Positions 23,321-36,793 of a stretch of 64,000 nucleotides of DNA are shown here, one piece after another. A program made the translations under genes and the position numbers. The first letter of the stretch is position 1, and every line of letters starts with the position of its first letter. The notes under the pieces were generated by a model. The model was not told the origin of the DNA and made no database searches. It worked only from the letters and a program-made list of their open reading frames with translations. Source of the DNA: Coniferiporia sulphurascens (taxonomy: Eukaryota > Basidiomycota > Agaricomycetes > Hymenochaetales > Hymenochaetaceae); contig NBBA01000001.1 of NCBI GenBank assembly GCA_002794785.1, positions 496,001 through 560,000 of the forward strand, in the 5' to 3' direction.

Positions 23321-24423
23321 ATCAGCAACTGCAATTGTTGCTAGATGTATGTGCGTGTTTACCTAACTGATCGCCGCATCTCCCCGTTAGTAGTATACAC
23401 TTATATAGACTTTTGGTCCCACATCGGGATACACTTTTTCCTGCTAAATATCCACCCACTGGCAGCGAAACGCAAGCCCGATTCGTTGCAGTTCCGTTGC
23501 TGGTTTCGTTGCCTGATAGTTTCCCAGCGTCCCGCTTAGGGGCTCCTCATCCATAACGTGAACATCGTGCCAATATGGAAGATCGGGATCGGCGTGCGCC
23601 CGAGTCGTGGTCGCTCAGCGCACCACCTTCCTGATCGCAGCTGCGTACGGAGGTCCGCGCACTAGCACCTTCCGTCGTCTTTGGAGTACCCGGGGTGCTG
23701 GAGCGCGCACAATAAGCATGAAACCTCGAGCTTCCCCACCCCACTAACGACAGCATCAAAGGGGGACTGATGCCCGCTGTCGTTATCAATTCTCCCGGGT
23801 CAAGGCTACTAGCCAGATTTCAGCATGGACTGGACGTCAAACTTTCCCGTAACTTCCACACCAGACCTGAACGCGGACGACGGTCGCCACGACCAGACGG
23901 CCTCTATACTTATGCGTCTGCGTGCTGATGCCGGCTGGCCAGTGCCCAGAACTCTCGTAATCCGCGACCGCAGCCGCGACATCGCACGCACACGGGGGCC
24001 TTTCGGCTTCTTAAGCGCGCGTTCATCTCTTGCCTCTATCAAGGCGACGGGGCGTCAAGGTTTCGGTGTGTACATGACTTTTCATAATCCCTCATTGACA
24101 CAGCGCGTGATAAACACCGGTCGGCTTTGACATCGGCCTTACGGACTCTGGTGGATGATATATCCTCCCTCTCTTCCCTAAGCACGTCCGTCCCTTAGTA
24201 CGTGCCGTGGTGAAAGAAAACTTGCCCTTAATAGGCTTAGCGGGCAGCGAAATTTTTCGCCGACAGTGGCAGGACGTCGCTTGGCGAAAATTTAGTCCCT
24301 AATAGTATACGTTAATCACAGCACAAGCCGATCAGGAACGAAATGAATTCATGTCTTCAGCAGTGAGGACAGAATTACTGACAGTTCGCTGCCATCACCG
24401 GAGACGGGGATTCCGGAGTTAAA
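23321..24423. other. Intergenic, nothing supported
   Basis: No coding exon, RNA gene or repeat recognised. Short frames on both strands look like chance. Confidence 0.4.
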
Positions 24424-24972
24424 CTATTTGCGCTGAACGAAAGCTTCTAGCACTCTGCCGTAGAGATGCGACTTAGTCAAAAAAACAGAGGAAGCGCTAG
24501 AACGTTGGTCGTAAATGCTTTGTACAAGCCCGACGTTCATGGAGACTTGATCGGATGCGCCCAAGGAATGTCTGATGCATTTGCAACCGCACGCGGACGA
24601 GACAGTCGGGATGGGATTTTGCTTACTCTTTAAGCGCGACATGCAGGTGACGTTATGTCGAGAAGGCGAGAATAATAGGCGCTTGACTCGTCGGAGGCGT
24701 GAGGTTGCCTGGTTGCATCTATTAACCTGATCGAAGTTGGGCAAAAAGAAAGCATCCTCCACCAAGGATTTTAGCACGCCGCGGCTGAAGAACCTCTGTC
24801 GGTCTTTGGAAGTAGCCCACCAGTACGGCTCGAACGATCCAGCCAATTTAAAATGCTTCATAATCGTGTATCTCAAATTCCACAGCGTGTAAGGGGACTT
24901 GCTCAGAAGAAAGCATGGCACATCATGTGGTCTTTTGGAGCGTGAAAACCCTAGGCTGAACGAACCCATCAA
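24424..24972 (-). CDS. Weak hypothetical ORF, 182 codons
   Basis: The longest uninterrupted frame in a 6-kb gene-poor stretch. The product is basic with several Cys (ACGCKCIRHSLG near the C-terminus) and many Ser/Arg. I see no signal peptide, membrane helix or known motif. It has no intron, unlike nearly every gene in the window, and no recognisable partner. It could be a real lineage-specific gene or a chance frame. I favour chance, but list it because of its length. Confidence 0.2.
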   Translation of the reverse strand: MMGSFSLGFSRSKRPHDVPCFLLSKSPYTLWNLRYTIMKHFKLAGSFEPYWWATSKDRQRFFSRGVLKSLVEDAFFLPNFDQVNRCNQATSRLRRVKRLLFSPSRHNVTCMSRLKSKQNPIPTVSSACGCKCIRHSLGASDQVSMNVGLVQSIYDQRSSASSVFLTKSHLYGRVLEAFVQRK

Positions 24973-27900
24973 GCTCGGAGCTGATAATCAGGAATTGACA
25001 CGGCAACCGTCAAGAATAGATTGCTGGGTTGCCTTGAGGTGGTTGCACCAAGAATGGCAGCAAGTAGACACGACCGTTGCAAAGAAAGAGACGAAGAAGC
25101 ACGAGGTGTGAAGAACGCCGGATCTCTCCGACAGAAGGCCACCATTCACTTAAAATTCGAGACCTGTCCTAGGGTGGCTCTTGGCTTTGCTCTTCAAGTG
25201 AATTGAGGCGAATTGGTGGCTTTGGCTCAATAGAACAGCCTGAAACCCTGTTCCTCTAAATGTTGTGAATTGACTCTACCCAGTAGTCCAAAGTTAACCT
25301 ACATAGTCTCTTCCTCCAATCGTTTGGGTCCATTGAAACAGCCAGATAAATGGGTTGCTAGGAGAAATAAACCAAATGAATCTGTCAGCACAGCACACAT
25401 ATACACTCTCACTCGCTATTTAAAGATACCTTGATCAGTCGAAAACTCGGGCAATGGATGCACATGCCTTCCTGAGGAACAGCTCTGACACTCGGCATTT
25501 CGACCATTCGCATGCCCCTTCGTACCCCATTCCGGACAGAGACATCGGGGCGTTTCGAAGAGCCTCGAGGTTTTAGTCACCGATACCCTTTTTGCGTCCG
25601 ACGGTCGACTAATCGCCCACGGATCTGGGGTGAAAACTATAAAACAATCTTGCGCGCTCATTTTTCGAGTTTCCTTCACTGTCTCCGCATTCCGAGGGAG
25701 TATTAGCCTCCTCCCTATTGTAGCGCGGCGCAGCTCTTTCGAACGAAACACGTCTGATCGGTTGCATTTGTTACTCGCTTACGACCAAGAAGTGCAGGCA
25801 CGCGCGCGTGCAGACAATGACGCTTCGCCAGCCCTGAGATTTAGAAACCTAGAATTTCATTCTAGAATTTGAGTCGGTAAGCCTCGGAAACTTGGGTTTA
25901 AATACGTTCACTTTACGTATAGGGTTTTCGGTAGACCGACGGCCGAGGTCCTCTTCAAGAAATCCGAGATCACCTGCAGCTATCCAGTCCTCAGCCATTT
26001 GTAGACTGATTTGGCGAAAACAGCCCGAATGAACCCCGTCCCGGATGACAGCCCCAATCCAACTCTGGCGTCGCCAACACAACGTTTGAAATCCCTGAAG
26101 GCGGTCAAAAATCTCACGCTGCTAAAATCAACTCCAAACTGGTCTCCTAGACTATCCAGTGAGCAAGACTTCCTACAGAAGTTGCAGGTAGGGCATTATG
26201 GAACCATAGACGGTGCGAATAGGTGAATATTAGCGGACAAGAAGGGGGCGGGAGGATAAACGAAGAACCGTACTACGCAGAAGAGAAATTTGACACCTGG
26301 ACCTTGTGTATATATATGGACGAAGAGTCTCGGAGCTGGCGATAGAATTTTTGAAAATGCACGAATAGCAGTTCGTCTAAACTTGGCTTGACAGGGGGCA
26401 AGTTACACGGCAACTTCGATCGCGCCCTTTGCCGGGTTTGCGCTGCGGACTGCCTGTGCCAAACTTTTCTACCAATGACTAAACTCAAATCAGCCATTTT
26501 GTCCCATGAGATTCATGTATATAAAGACACATACAGACACGATGTGTGAGTCCACCTCTTGCGAACTCTCCAGGCCGTCGATCAAGGGCCTTCCGCGCCG
26601 ATCCAACACACTTCGAGCTCCTATAAATTATATTTCTGTAACAATTCGTGTAATTAATTTACGACAATAGGCAGTAAAGCCGATTCGGAAGAATTTTGAA
26701 ACAAAGAAGCACGGAAGCAAAGAAGGCTTACCGATATTGACGAATCCACGTTCTAATGCACCAGGTCAACACTCTTGGTCAGTGCGAAAACGGTTCGCGG
26801 ACGCAAATTCGGACCTTTCGGCTAGTCTCGCGAGGATAGTTAGTGAAAAAGATACAAGCAATCTGGTATAGTCCGTCATTGCGCCCGAGCCTTCGGGCAC
26901 GTGCCGACGAAAATATTGGCAGATTGGCGGAGCAAACAAAGTCCGCCTCAGTAATACTCAGGCTCGCCTGCAAGGCAAAAAAAAGTCCGTGGAAGGGACT
27001 CAATAAACATCAAACTTTAACGATCTGTATTCATTACCGAATAGTAAGTCCGATATCTCTCGGTCCTTCATCAACGAAGTAAACCGAACCTTTGAATGGC
27101 GTGTCTAAAAGAAAGACCGTCGATCGCAGCTGTGTGTACGTCCTCCAGCAGAAGATCGGTCGTACCGACCAGTAAATGACTCAACCATAGACGATTTTTC
27201 AAGTGTTTTTCAAGGCATTCAGCGTCCTGTCGGATTACGGAAGACGATGAAGGTGGCTGAAGGTCGGGATCTGTTCAATATACGGTTAGCCCTGCTGGCG
27301 ACAAAAATCAAGACGTGGCCATAGACCCGGGGAATGACTAGGCGACTATTTGGGATGTTCACAAGACAGTTAAGCATGGCTGACCAACGCCCCCCGTGAC
27401 CGAAGGTCAACTTACCGTGCAGGTCTACAGGCGCGAGCGGTCATGGGCTTGATTGTAAATGCGACGAAAAGTCTGCGAACGCTATCATTTAAGCCATTAG
27501 AAGAAGTTGACCATTAGGTGAAGTGAGACACGACAAATATTGTGATATAGCATTGACACCCCATCCAAATCAGTGAACGCTGGAAAGGATGCCTTACCAT
27601 AAACGGAAACTGCCCAAGACATTACAGAGCACAGATAGCCCTCGGACTAGTGGCACTCTGTCAGACGACCAACGCCCTGGACAAACTAGATTACGTTGTA
27701 ACGCCAGGTGGGAGACGACCAGAGCGAGCTAGGGGAATGTAGTGACAACGTCCGGACGAATCAAACAAAAGTAGGTCATTCTCGAGGGGTCACAAGCTCC
27801 TGGGAGTCCTATATGATTCGACACAGCATCGGACCAAACCTCCATTCTAAGGACTAGAATTACCCTGTTTCCTTTTGAACGGTAAGACCCATTGTGTCCA

Positions 27901-29677
27901 GAAGTATGGTCGGTGGGAAGTCCGGGTATTTGCTGTGTACCTAGAGGACGAAAGAAGACGGTGGCATACCCGACATCTGTTGTTGTAACGATGCGTAAAT
28001 CTGGAAAACTCCCACCCCCGATAAGTTCCATAAGATTCATGAGCTACCAGACATCTTAGCAGTCAGGTGGTTCCCCTAGTGACAAGACACGCTGCCAGAA
28101 TACAGAAAGAGTTCGACAACCTTAATACAAAGAATGGGCCAGTGCCGACAAAATAAGCGTGCCTTTCTCATTATCAAGGGGCTTTACCCAGAGCAGAAGC
28201 CCGCGCTGCCAAGCTGTAGCATGTGGGAGAAAGCCAACCTCTAAGAGAATGATTCGAAGCCCTCCCAGACCCCAAAAGGATTTGCTTCGGAGCGATCATC
28301 GGCCTTACGGTGTCGTGGCGAGGTAGAAAGAAAGTAGACAATACAAGGCGCCAGCGAATATGGGACAGCAACATCGAAGGAGCGCACAGTCGCAAGCTAG
28401 AAGAGAAGCCGAGCCCGGGGCAAGAGGTGAAAGCGTAGTTCTCCATGCAGCAGTTTCCGATGGTACGACGTGGAGAAGCAGGAGTTGTGGAGCCACGAAT
28501 GAAATCCAAGAATAGATAAGTATTGACATCAAATCCATCCAATCCACGTAAAATACGGGCGGTTTTAACGCGTTGATATTCATTAGAGCAGCCGGCAACC
28601 GAGGTATCGCCCGAGATCACCTACATAGGAAGCTGAACCTCGATGACAACCAAGCAACCGGGGCTCCCGGGAAAAGTGAAGCAATAAATGCTTATCCAAG
28701 AAGCTCGCTTCTTGTCAGTAAGCAAGCGCGCAGACACCAGTCGAATAGTGAAGAAACAGCGCGGCCAGAAGCATATTGATCCCTTCTGCTAGATAAAGGC
28801 ATCAGAGAAGTATCTCATTGCCAAGCAAGGCGTTCACGAGGTCCTGCCAGCAGCTACAAAAGTTCCCTCCCTCCGTCAATCAGCACGACAGGGGGACCTT
28901 TGCGTGTTTGTGAAAGAACCCAACCTTAAGCTCGCAGCACAAGCTCCAGTACACACAGCCGCCTTCCTTGTAGCCAAACATTCGCTTGCCACGCAAAAAA
29001 CTAGCCAACGTTCGAGACCCATAAAATTAGTGCCACCATTTACTTCTTTTTACCCTCTACAAACAGCACTCGGGATTTGACTAGCAAGACATCAGCCGCA
29101 GCGTGGCAAACAGTGGAGCTGGTTGAGCGCACCTCTGGGGTCATACTTTACTGCAGACAGTCTGCCACCGGTCCTGAGTCGCTTCGTTGTGTAGAAGTAA
29201 CCTGTCTGTGCTGTCGAGACGAGCCTGACAATCATTGTCCTGTGGATAGCATTCAGACATAGGCAGACGGGTTTAAAAAGACACTATGCCCACCTGGCTT
29301 TACTCTTGGCCGCCATCGTCGATACCCGACGCGCTGGTGGTCGTCGTTGGCTGAGGTGGCAGGTTGCAGGTGAGTGCGAGGCTGACAACGCGTCACGGAT
29401 GACAGCAAAATTTGCCCCGGGTTTTCCCGGAAACATGCCTTTCCTTTTCCGTCGGCTTCTGGTTATTTTTTCTTTAGTTTTGCACCGCGCGGTGAACTCT
29501 AGGGATGTAATCGAGGCTATTGAGTTTCCCCAGCTTCGTCAGTCCGCAGGAAGTAGAGTAAACTTAGTTGTTCCCTTCGGATAATGTGGACCTTTGCTTT
29601 TTCCGCGCAAAAAACTACCACAAACTGCTTCTACACCTTCAATCTTCCAATATCCCTACGCTAGTCAAACCTGAAGA
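24973..29677. other. Gene-poor stretch without supported features
   Basis: About 4.7 kb. Frames such as 27729-28040 and 28174-28620 on the minus strand show no family motif. Overlapping frames at 28305-28598 contain a hydrophobic run, but no splice-consistent gene emerges. No tandem repeats, LTR ends or RNA genes noticed. It may contain decayed mobile sequence that I cannot identify by eye. Confidence 0.4.
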
Positions 29678-32600
29678 TTATTCCCAAGTCAATTTGATCG
29701 GCCAATTCAAATCAGCTTTTATGCCTGATACGACGAGCTTCTCCTGTCCTTCGAAGTATTCCCAATCCGTAACTCCCAACCCTTCCAGAGCAACATGCGA
29801 AGGTTTCTTCACGCCAAGCACAGTCACCTGTTCCAGCTTCTGCGCAATCTCGAACGACCCCTTGGGTTCCACTGTCACCTGGCCGGCCCGCGCGCTGAAG
29901 CTGAGGGTCGTGCTCGGTCCCGGGGGGAACGACTCTCCGTCGTCCACGTACGCCGTCCCAGACGCGCTGGCTTCTTTGTCCGCGGACCCGGACAGAGTGA
30001 CCAGTAGCGAATACGGTCCATCCCGGGTCTCTGTAGTGGTGTATGCCGGCTGGCCGTGCAGGAGGAGTACGGCACCGTCACGGACATGTACGTTAATGTG
30101 GCCCAGTGGCGCATCAAGCGTCGTGTTCGTGCCGATCGAGGCATTGACAACATCATGCGTGTACCAGTCGCGCCAGGTCACGAGTCCTCGACCCGGGAAA
30201 ATGCCTACATTTCCCCGTTCGTTTGTAAGCGGTTGATCATAGCCGGCAGCTAAATAGGGGTCAATAGGGGTTGCTCACCATCTACGGAAGACACATTCGA
30301 TGTCAGAACGGGAGTAACGAGGATATCTCGGCCTATCATGAACTGCCGGTCGACACTGAACAGCTCGGGCTCGTCAGTGAACTCCCAGAAAAGTGCACGG
30401 ACAGGGGGGGTGCCATGCGTTGAGGCGTTCGCGAATAAGGTGTACTGTTCGAATCATCACAGTATTAGAAAGAACTGGTCATGCATGCGAACCGGTCTGG
30501 TTCAAATCAAAGTACCGACCCAATACGGGAGTAATGAGTAGCGAACTGCGATTGCTGTCCTGGACGCATTCGCCACGCTGTCCCACCGGTACGGCTCCTG
30601 CGAAAGGGCGCCCAACGTGTTGTGATTGCGGTAAAACGGCGCGAAGGCCGATAGCTGCATCCACCGATTGCACAATTCCTCATCCGTATTATCATCTTTG
30701 GATTAAATCAATTCGAACTCAGCACACTAGCAGGGGGACAGAGAATCAGAAGGGTAATCGCCCTGACTTACTAAACCCACACGTGTCCGCACCCACCATC
30801 GGAATCTGGTATATCTGGAACTGAAGTATCCCTTGGATGCTGTAGTACATGTACTCCCACAAACTGAAGTTATCACCCAGCTGTAAGTAAAAGGGAACAA
30901 TGTATCAGCGCTCAATCCATTCGTAGAAACACTCCCTTCCAAGAATATACAACTCATCGAAGACCCCAATGCGGAAATGTGAGTGAAGGGAAGAACGTGC
31001 TCACCCAATGTCCGGTCCACTTCCCCGATGATGGGAAAGTCGAGCGGCCGATCAAGAACGGACGTTTCCCCGGCATGATATCCTGCAAAGCCAAATGCGT
31101 CGTGCGCTCCTCCATCATTCCGAAAAGGTTGTGCGTGTCGAGTTCCGCGTATCCCGGCGCATGCGTTGCGTTCGTGGCCAACGTGTTAACAGAAAGCGCC
31201 CCAGCACCTGCGAACGCAAGTCCGAATCAGTCCTAAGATCACAGGGAGTGTTCCGACCTTCCCCGGCAACTGTGGCAATGGCACGGAAGTCGAAAGGTGG
31301 GGTGGGTAAGGCACTGACCATTGTGTATCGCATATGGCGGGGTGTTCAGATTGATCCCAGTTTCGTTGACAGCACCGAGACCACGCTTCGCAGGAGCGGT
31401 GAGGGTTCCGTTCGTCGTGGTGTTGCCACTTGGACCAAAAGTAGATTCATTATACCTATGTGACCGAATAACGCAATAAAAGGGAATAAGTCACAACTCC
31501 AAGGCGAGAGTATAAGACAACCCACCCCTCGGGATAGGTAGTTACAAGATTTCCGGGCTGACCGGGTAGGAGAAATGGAGTACTCGTGTTAGTAATGTCT
31601 GCGCTGGAGCCACTGATTGCATAAAGTGTTTGAAAATTGCAAACAGAACTGGCTCAGTAAAAGTATAAATGACGCGATATATCCGGCGTACCATGATCCG
31701 TCACAGAACGAGCTAGCCTCATTCATATCGAGCCATATTCCGGAGAATTCGACGCCGCCACTTGTGGACCAGTTCCGCAATGCCTCGGTCCACCAACTTT
31801 GCGTATTGTTTGCAAACCAGTCTGGGAAGACCTAAAAGTGTGGGGGGATCGCATATAACCTATCGGTAAGGGGAATATACCGCAAATGTCTCACGAGCCA
31901 TACGTACCGTGTAACCAGGCCAGACTTGTCCAACGTACTCACTTCCGTCCGGGTTCTTTACGAACGTCTTTTGCTCAGAACCTCTAGTGTAGGGATCATA
32001 CTATTAAAAAGCCGCGTTAAGACGTCTTCAAATGTTCGTTAAAGACCAAGTGCACTTACCACATCCGTCGAGTTCACCAGTATGGCAATTGCAGCGTCGA
32101 CGATCGGTATGTCTGAACGCAATGTCATTTATTAGCGGGTCAAAAGCATTACGGCGACGAAGCATGTAGCCATCGACATACAGTGTTGGTTGTTTGCAGT
32201 CTGCATTCCACGCGGATTAGCGTCGCTTGGAAGTTACGCTACTAGAAGGGACTCACCAAATTTTGAATGAAAGCCCGCATGTCCTCGCCAGGGAAGCTAA
32301 CCGGATCGGTCGTGAAGTCGCGGAAAGCGTGGTACAAGTCTATGTCATTCCACATCACTGGCATTGAACTTGGTTAGTACAGAAGCGATATACTGCCTTC
32401 CTCCCACAGTTGCGTAGTAATACTCACCTTCGAGTGGGATGTTGGCACTGCGCATATTCTGTACCTGTTCCATCGTCACGCTCACGTTTGTATAACCCCA
32501 TCTGCGAAAAAGGATCAGTAAGAATCACCAGTGATATACAAATCCCTTAGGAAAATGAAATAATACACACCTGCACAGATGGAATCCGAAACCCCAGTAC

Positions 32601-33955
32601 GGCTGCCACGTCGGGAGTCCGGTGACCGCGCCGTACTGTTCGACAACAGTCTGCGGCGTCGGCCCTGAGAAGAAGTAGAGGTCCATAACTCCACCAATCA
32701 TGCGGTACTGCACAAGAGATACGTCCGAGTTGGGGGGAGTGAGGAGGAGAATATCCATTCCCGACGAGCTATACCGTGTAGTAGAACCAAGTTAGAATTC
32801 TCGTTTCAAGCGTAGGCGAAAGCAACTCGCCTCAGAAGGAAGACACCATGCGTCTGCGAGGTGTTCGTCGTCGTGTTGTATCTATGCTCCATATAGATTG
32901 GATGCGAGCCATACCTGCATCGCGAGAAACGAGGAATGACATAAAGAGAGAACGACGTAAGAACGCGTTCAATAAAATGAATGCAGATAGAATCACGATC
33001 ACGTGACGTACATGTTTGCGTCGATCGGGTCCGCAACATCGCGAGCCCACAACGTTTGCGCAGTTCCAACACCCCCGTCTGTTCCAACATCGCGTCTGAA
33101 CCCGCTGCTAGCAACAACCTCACCAAGTCCATAGACATTTGCACCGAGTGGCAGCGCCGAGGTTAACTGAGGTCAGACCCGCATCAATAAAGCCTCCCAT
33201 CCGAGCCACTCGCAAAATGGGCAAACACTCACCTGAAGGTACTGCTCCTCAAAAACAAGACCGAAGTTGTCCAGCGCCGTGCTATTGTCTCCTGCTATAA
33301 CAGGCGGAATTGGAGTCTGGGGAAGAGAAGACTTGCGCGTATCGAATAAAGGCACGCCGTCTGGTTCCGAGCGGCGCGTGATCCAGAACTCGAACGGGGA
33401 AGGATTATAGTTGAACTGAAGGTCTGATTTTTCCAGAAGGCCCTTGCTCGAAGATGGAGCAGGGCGAGACACGACGGACTCAGGCACCCGGAACTGCTTG
33501 TTCGCAGTGTCGAAGATGTTGACATGCAGTCTGTGTATATATTAGCCGGGACGGCGAATGGGTTCGCGAGACCGAAGCCGACTGAATGCATACCTGGACT
33601 GAGTTTCGTACGTAACCTCAATGGTGAGGTTGGCGATGTCATTGCTAAAGGCATTGCATGCTGGGCCTGCGAGGCTCAGCTGTGCAGTTAGACCTGCAGC
33701 CGTGTTCTGTAGGGAGCCGAGGGTGTATCCTACGCGCAGAAAATCAGCGGGAGGGAAAGGTAAGTCGAATCAAAGCTTTCGACTCCTACCTGGGCAGCTC
33801 GACACATTCAACGAATAGTCAGTGACGTCCAGGCTTGCCGCTTCTGTCAGTGTGGAGTGTACGCTGTTCTTGACGGTGTCGATTTGGAGGCCATTAACAC
33901 CGTCCGTAAGGCCAGATAGCACAAGGAGCGCCGTGAGTGCTATGGATAACGCCAT
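29678..33955 (-). CDS. Secreted GH31 alpha-glucosidase
   Basis: Releases glucose from the non-reducing ends of maltose and starch-type oligosaccharides outside the cell. The start ATG at 33955 opens a signal peptide ([20 protein letters not shown]). Many short exons follow. An N-terminal galactose-mutarotase-like domain gives [32 protein letters not shown] and [14 protein letters not shown]. The catalytic barrel has [28 protein letters not shown] and [13 protein letters not shown], with the nucleophile Asp in WLDMNE near 31,710. Next come [16 protein letters not shown] and [15 protein letters not shown], joined over an intron at about 31013-30882 to LGDN, which supplies the acid/base Asp. The C-terminal beta domain starts near 30,180 and ends PIKLTWE. 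The layout matches fungal maltase-type GH31 enzymes of about 850-900 residues. The 5' flank to 34,600 holds no other gene. Confidence 0.92.
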
Positions 33956-34600
33956 AGCCGTGCGTCTTCTCCTCTGTCGTTGACTAAAAACGGGCTGAGG
34001 AGCTAGAGGAGGCGCGACACGTACGGATACGCTGTAACCTCAGCAAACACTGCACCCAGCCGCCTTTATACATTTTTTTATTTTTATGATTTGCACCGGC
34101 TAACACCGCTTAAGGTGGAGGTGATGAAATGTTGTAAGCAGATCAAGCGGCATACCATGTGCCGTACAAACCCGTCACGCGCCCCGACCTGTGATCAGCC
34201 CGAAGGAGCGCTCTACGTGCACTGAAACTTCTTGGAAAGCCGCTTAGCGACATAGCCCTTAGGATATCAGGGAGAGTGGAATATATGGGAATGATGGGAC
34301 TGCCAGGTCACGAATGTCAGTGTCCGTTTGCGCTCCAATCGATACGAGACAGACTGTGGCCAGCAGCGACTTGGTGCGATTGTTCGCGGAAACTGGCTGA
34401 CGTACAAAAACGCGGTAAGACGCCCGCGGATCCGAGAGTCCGAGACGCGACGAATAGCCACCGGCGGGACCGGTGACTTCATTGCATAACAAAATCAGTG
34501 TTCAATGCACATTACAACATTAGAAGCCACATTCTCAATATAAATTACATTTCATGATGATGATCGTAAGAAATTAATGAATGGAACGCAAACTGTAGGA
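33956..34600. other. Intergenic: GH31 promoter and kinase 3' flank
   Basis: About 645 bp. A T-rich stretch near 34073-34090 lies upstream of the GH31 start. No exon recognised. Short frames at 34259-34492 on both strands lack motifs. Confidence 0.5.
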
Positions 34601-36793
34601 CTATTCAGGTCTGTCGCCGTCTGTTATTCTGTCTTTAATAGCATGTGCCCGAACCTCCTATAGAACTCCACAAGCTAGCGGTGCGGCCTTAAAATCTCCG
34701 GCTTGAGAAAGATTCGAATTCCACTCACCTTCGTCATTTCCTCCTGGGCGTTCCGAGTCCCTTCCATGATCCCTGTAATCGTAAGTCTATGAAAACCTAC
34801 GGCTTCAGTGACGAAACTAATGTTAACATTATGAAGGTCCTCAAGCATGGCCACAATATTCGGCTGAGCTCCAAATATAGCGTCGAAATGGGCTTGAGGG
34901 ATATTCTGTAATAACAAGCATGTAAATTCTCGATCTCCCACTTTACCTTTTACACTACTTAGTACGCACCATAAATTGACACTGTATAGACCCTAGTTCC
35001 CCTGACAATCTCCTGGCCCAGGAACGCGATTCTTCAAAGTGGACGGACAGCTCGGCACTTTGGTATACGTCTCAGCGAACCTCCATTTATTGAATAGACT
35101 CCAGACTTTACGCACCTCAACTGTATACTAACGGAACTATCCCCAGCTGAGGAAGTAGAAACAGTCAACCGGCTCTGCCGCAGTCCCTGCCGCATCACCT
35201 CCAAGTCAGTTTTGAGGGCAAACGCAAGCAGCGACGCCGACGGCCTGTCCTCTGGGTTGTCGGCCCAGCACTTCTCGATGATCGACCACAGTCTGTCGTT
35301 AACTCTGTTTCGCGTCTTCACAGAGGACCCATCCGATTCTGGACGTTCCGGCCTCTTCCCGTGATAGAGGTCGACGATCACAGCGGCGTCGCACGCAATA
35401 TTTGTGAACGGGGCCGCCTCCGTGAACAACTCGAGCATGAGCATGCCGAAGGACCATATGTCGCTTTTGCGTGTCGGCAAGGGCGGCCCATCCGCGCTTG
35501 GAAATAGCAGCTCCGGCGCGCGCCACCGGACGTTCCCATCCTCCAGCGCGGATGTTATCGAGTGAAAGTAATCGCTGTCTAAGCGGGAGAGACCGAAGTC
35601 ACTAAGAAGTGCCCTACACTCCCCGTCTATCAGGATATTGGACTAAGCGTTTCAACGGGATTTAGTCATGCCATTGGACGGATTAGATTTCAAACTCGGG
35701 CATTTGTGCGCGCATATATAATTAACTCACGCATCGGAGGTCTTGGTGGATGACCGGAGGTTCGCGAGTATGCAAATACTCTAACGCCGATGCAACCTGA
35801 GACAGCTGCGAAAAGGGGGGTATAGAGATTTAATAAATTATTTTCGAACGCGCTAGAACATTAGAAGGTTACCAAATATTCTTTAGAAGTGGGATTTTTT
35901 AGCCCGTTCATATACTGAAGGACGTTCCCAGACTCCATCCATTCGGATACTATGAGCGGGAGCATCGACAGTCCTTTGTCATTATGGACTCCGATTAGCT
36001 GTAAGAGATACGGATGGCGGAGCTGTCTCCACAGAAGGACTTCGCGCAGTAAATTCTATCTTCAAGCTGTCAGTGCGTGAATCCAAGATTTGGGAATATT
36101 GCAGCAATGTGCACCCTGAACATCTTGTCCTTGTCCGCCAACAAGAGACTATACCGGACCGACTTGAGCGCGACAGGCTTTCCCTTCCAATTTGCTCTCC
36201 AGACATCGCCGAACCCACCTGCACCTACAGGATGCTTGCTTCTGCCCGTTGGCGAATCAATGAAGAGCACTCTGGGGATCGTGCCCGTCTTCGTGGCCAG
36301 TGCGATCATTGTATCCAAGAATATCGGCATCTCGGGATATGCGTCCGTACAAACGTCGAGAAGCTGTTCATGTATGTAAATTCACGACGAGAGGAGAGAA
36401 GATCGAAGCAAGCCTGCAGACCATTTGCATAAGTGAGAGAAACGCATCAGCCTCCGAGCCTACGAGGTTCATGACGCATTTTCCCTTGTTCCTCACTGCA
36501 TCTAGAACTTCAATGCGCAGGGCAGTCCAGCCAGACAACAGCTTGGCGTGGCTGTCCCTCTTGATCACATTCGCGAGATGAAAACACCGTAGGTGTACAT
36601 GGGTCCATTCAACCTATATCGTCATTAAGTAAGGCCGGGGTCAGGTGACTGGCTGAAGAAAAGGGAGTCCACAAACCGTACTGCCTGGAAACGCTCTGAT
36701 GGCGTGAACCAACGCGTCCAGTATATCCTTTGTCGTCTTCGAGCGTTTCGTGAATGCTGGCCGCACGAAAAGCTGGCCCATCGAAATGACCAT
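34601..36793 (-). CDS. TKL-type Ser/Thr protein kinase with KH-like C-terminal domain
   Basis: Starts at ATG 36793 (MVISMGQLFVRPAFTKRSK), although the frame is open further up. An N-terminal helical region (WTALRIEVLDAVRNKGKCVM) precedes the kinase domain. That domain has glycine loop VGAGGFGDVWRA, the Lys in VALKSVR, LRHPYLLQLIGVHNDKG, catalytic loop HQDLRCSNILIDG (Asp retained), DFGLSRL, RWRAPELL, and KSDIWSFGMLMLELFT. The tail RPSASLLAFALKTDLE closes the C-lobe. All core residues are present, so an active kinase is expected. The end is rebuilt over exons 35057-34970, 34905-34729 and 34657-34601, all in phase. It reads NIPQAHFDAIFGAQPNIV, then NVNISFV and LTITG, a pattern like a KH RNA-binding domain with a degenerate GxxG loop. 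The substrate is unknown. Confidence 0.85.

Noticed and set aside
28174..28620. Minus-strand overlapping frames with a hydrophobic run
   Set aside because: Two competing frames, no splice signals that unite them and no family pattern.
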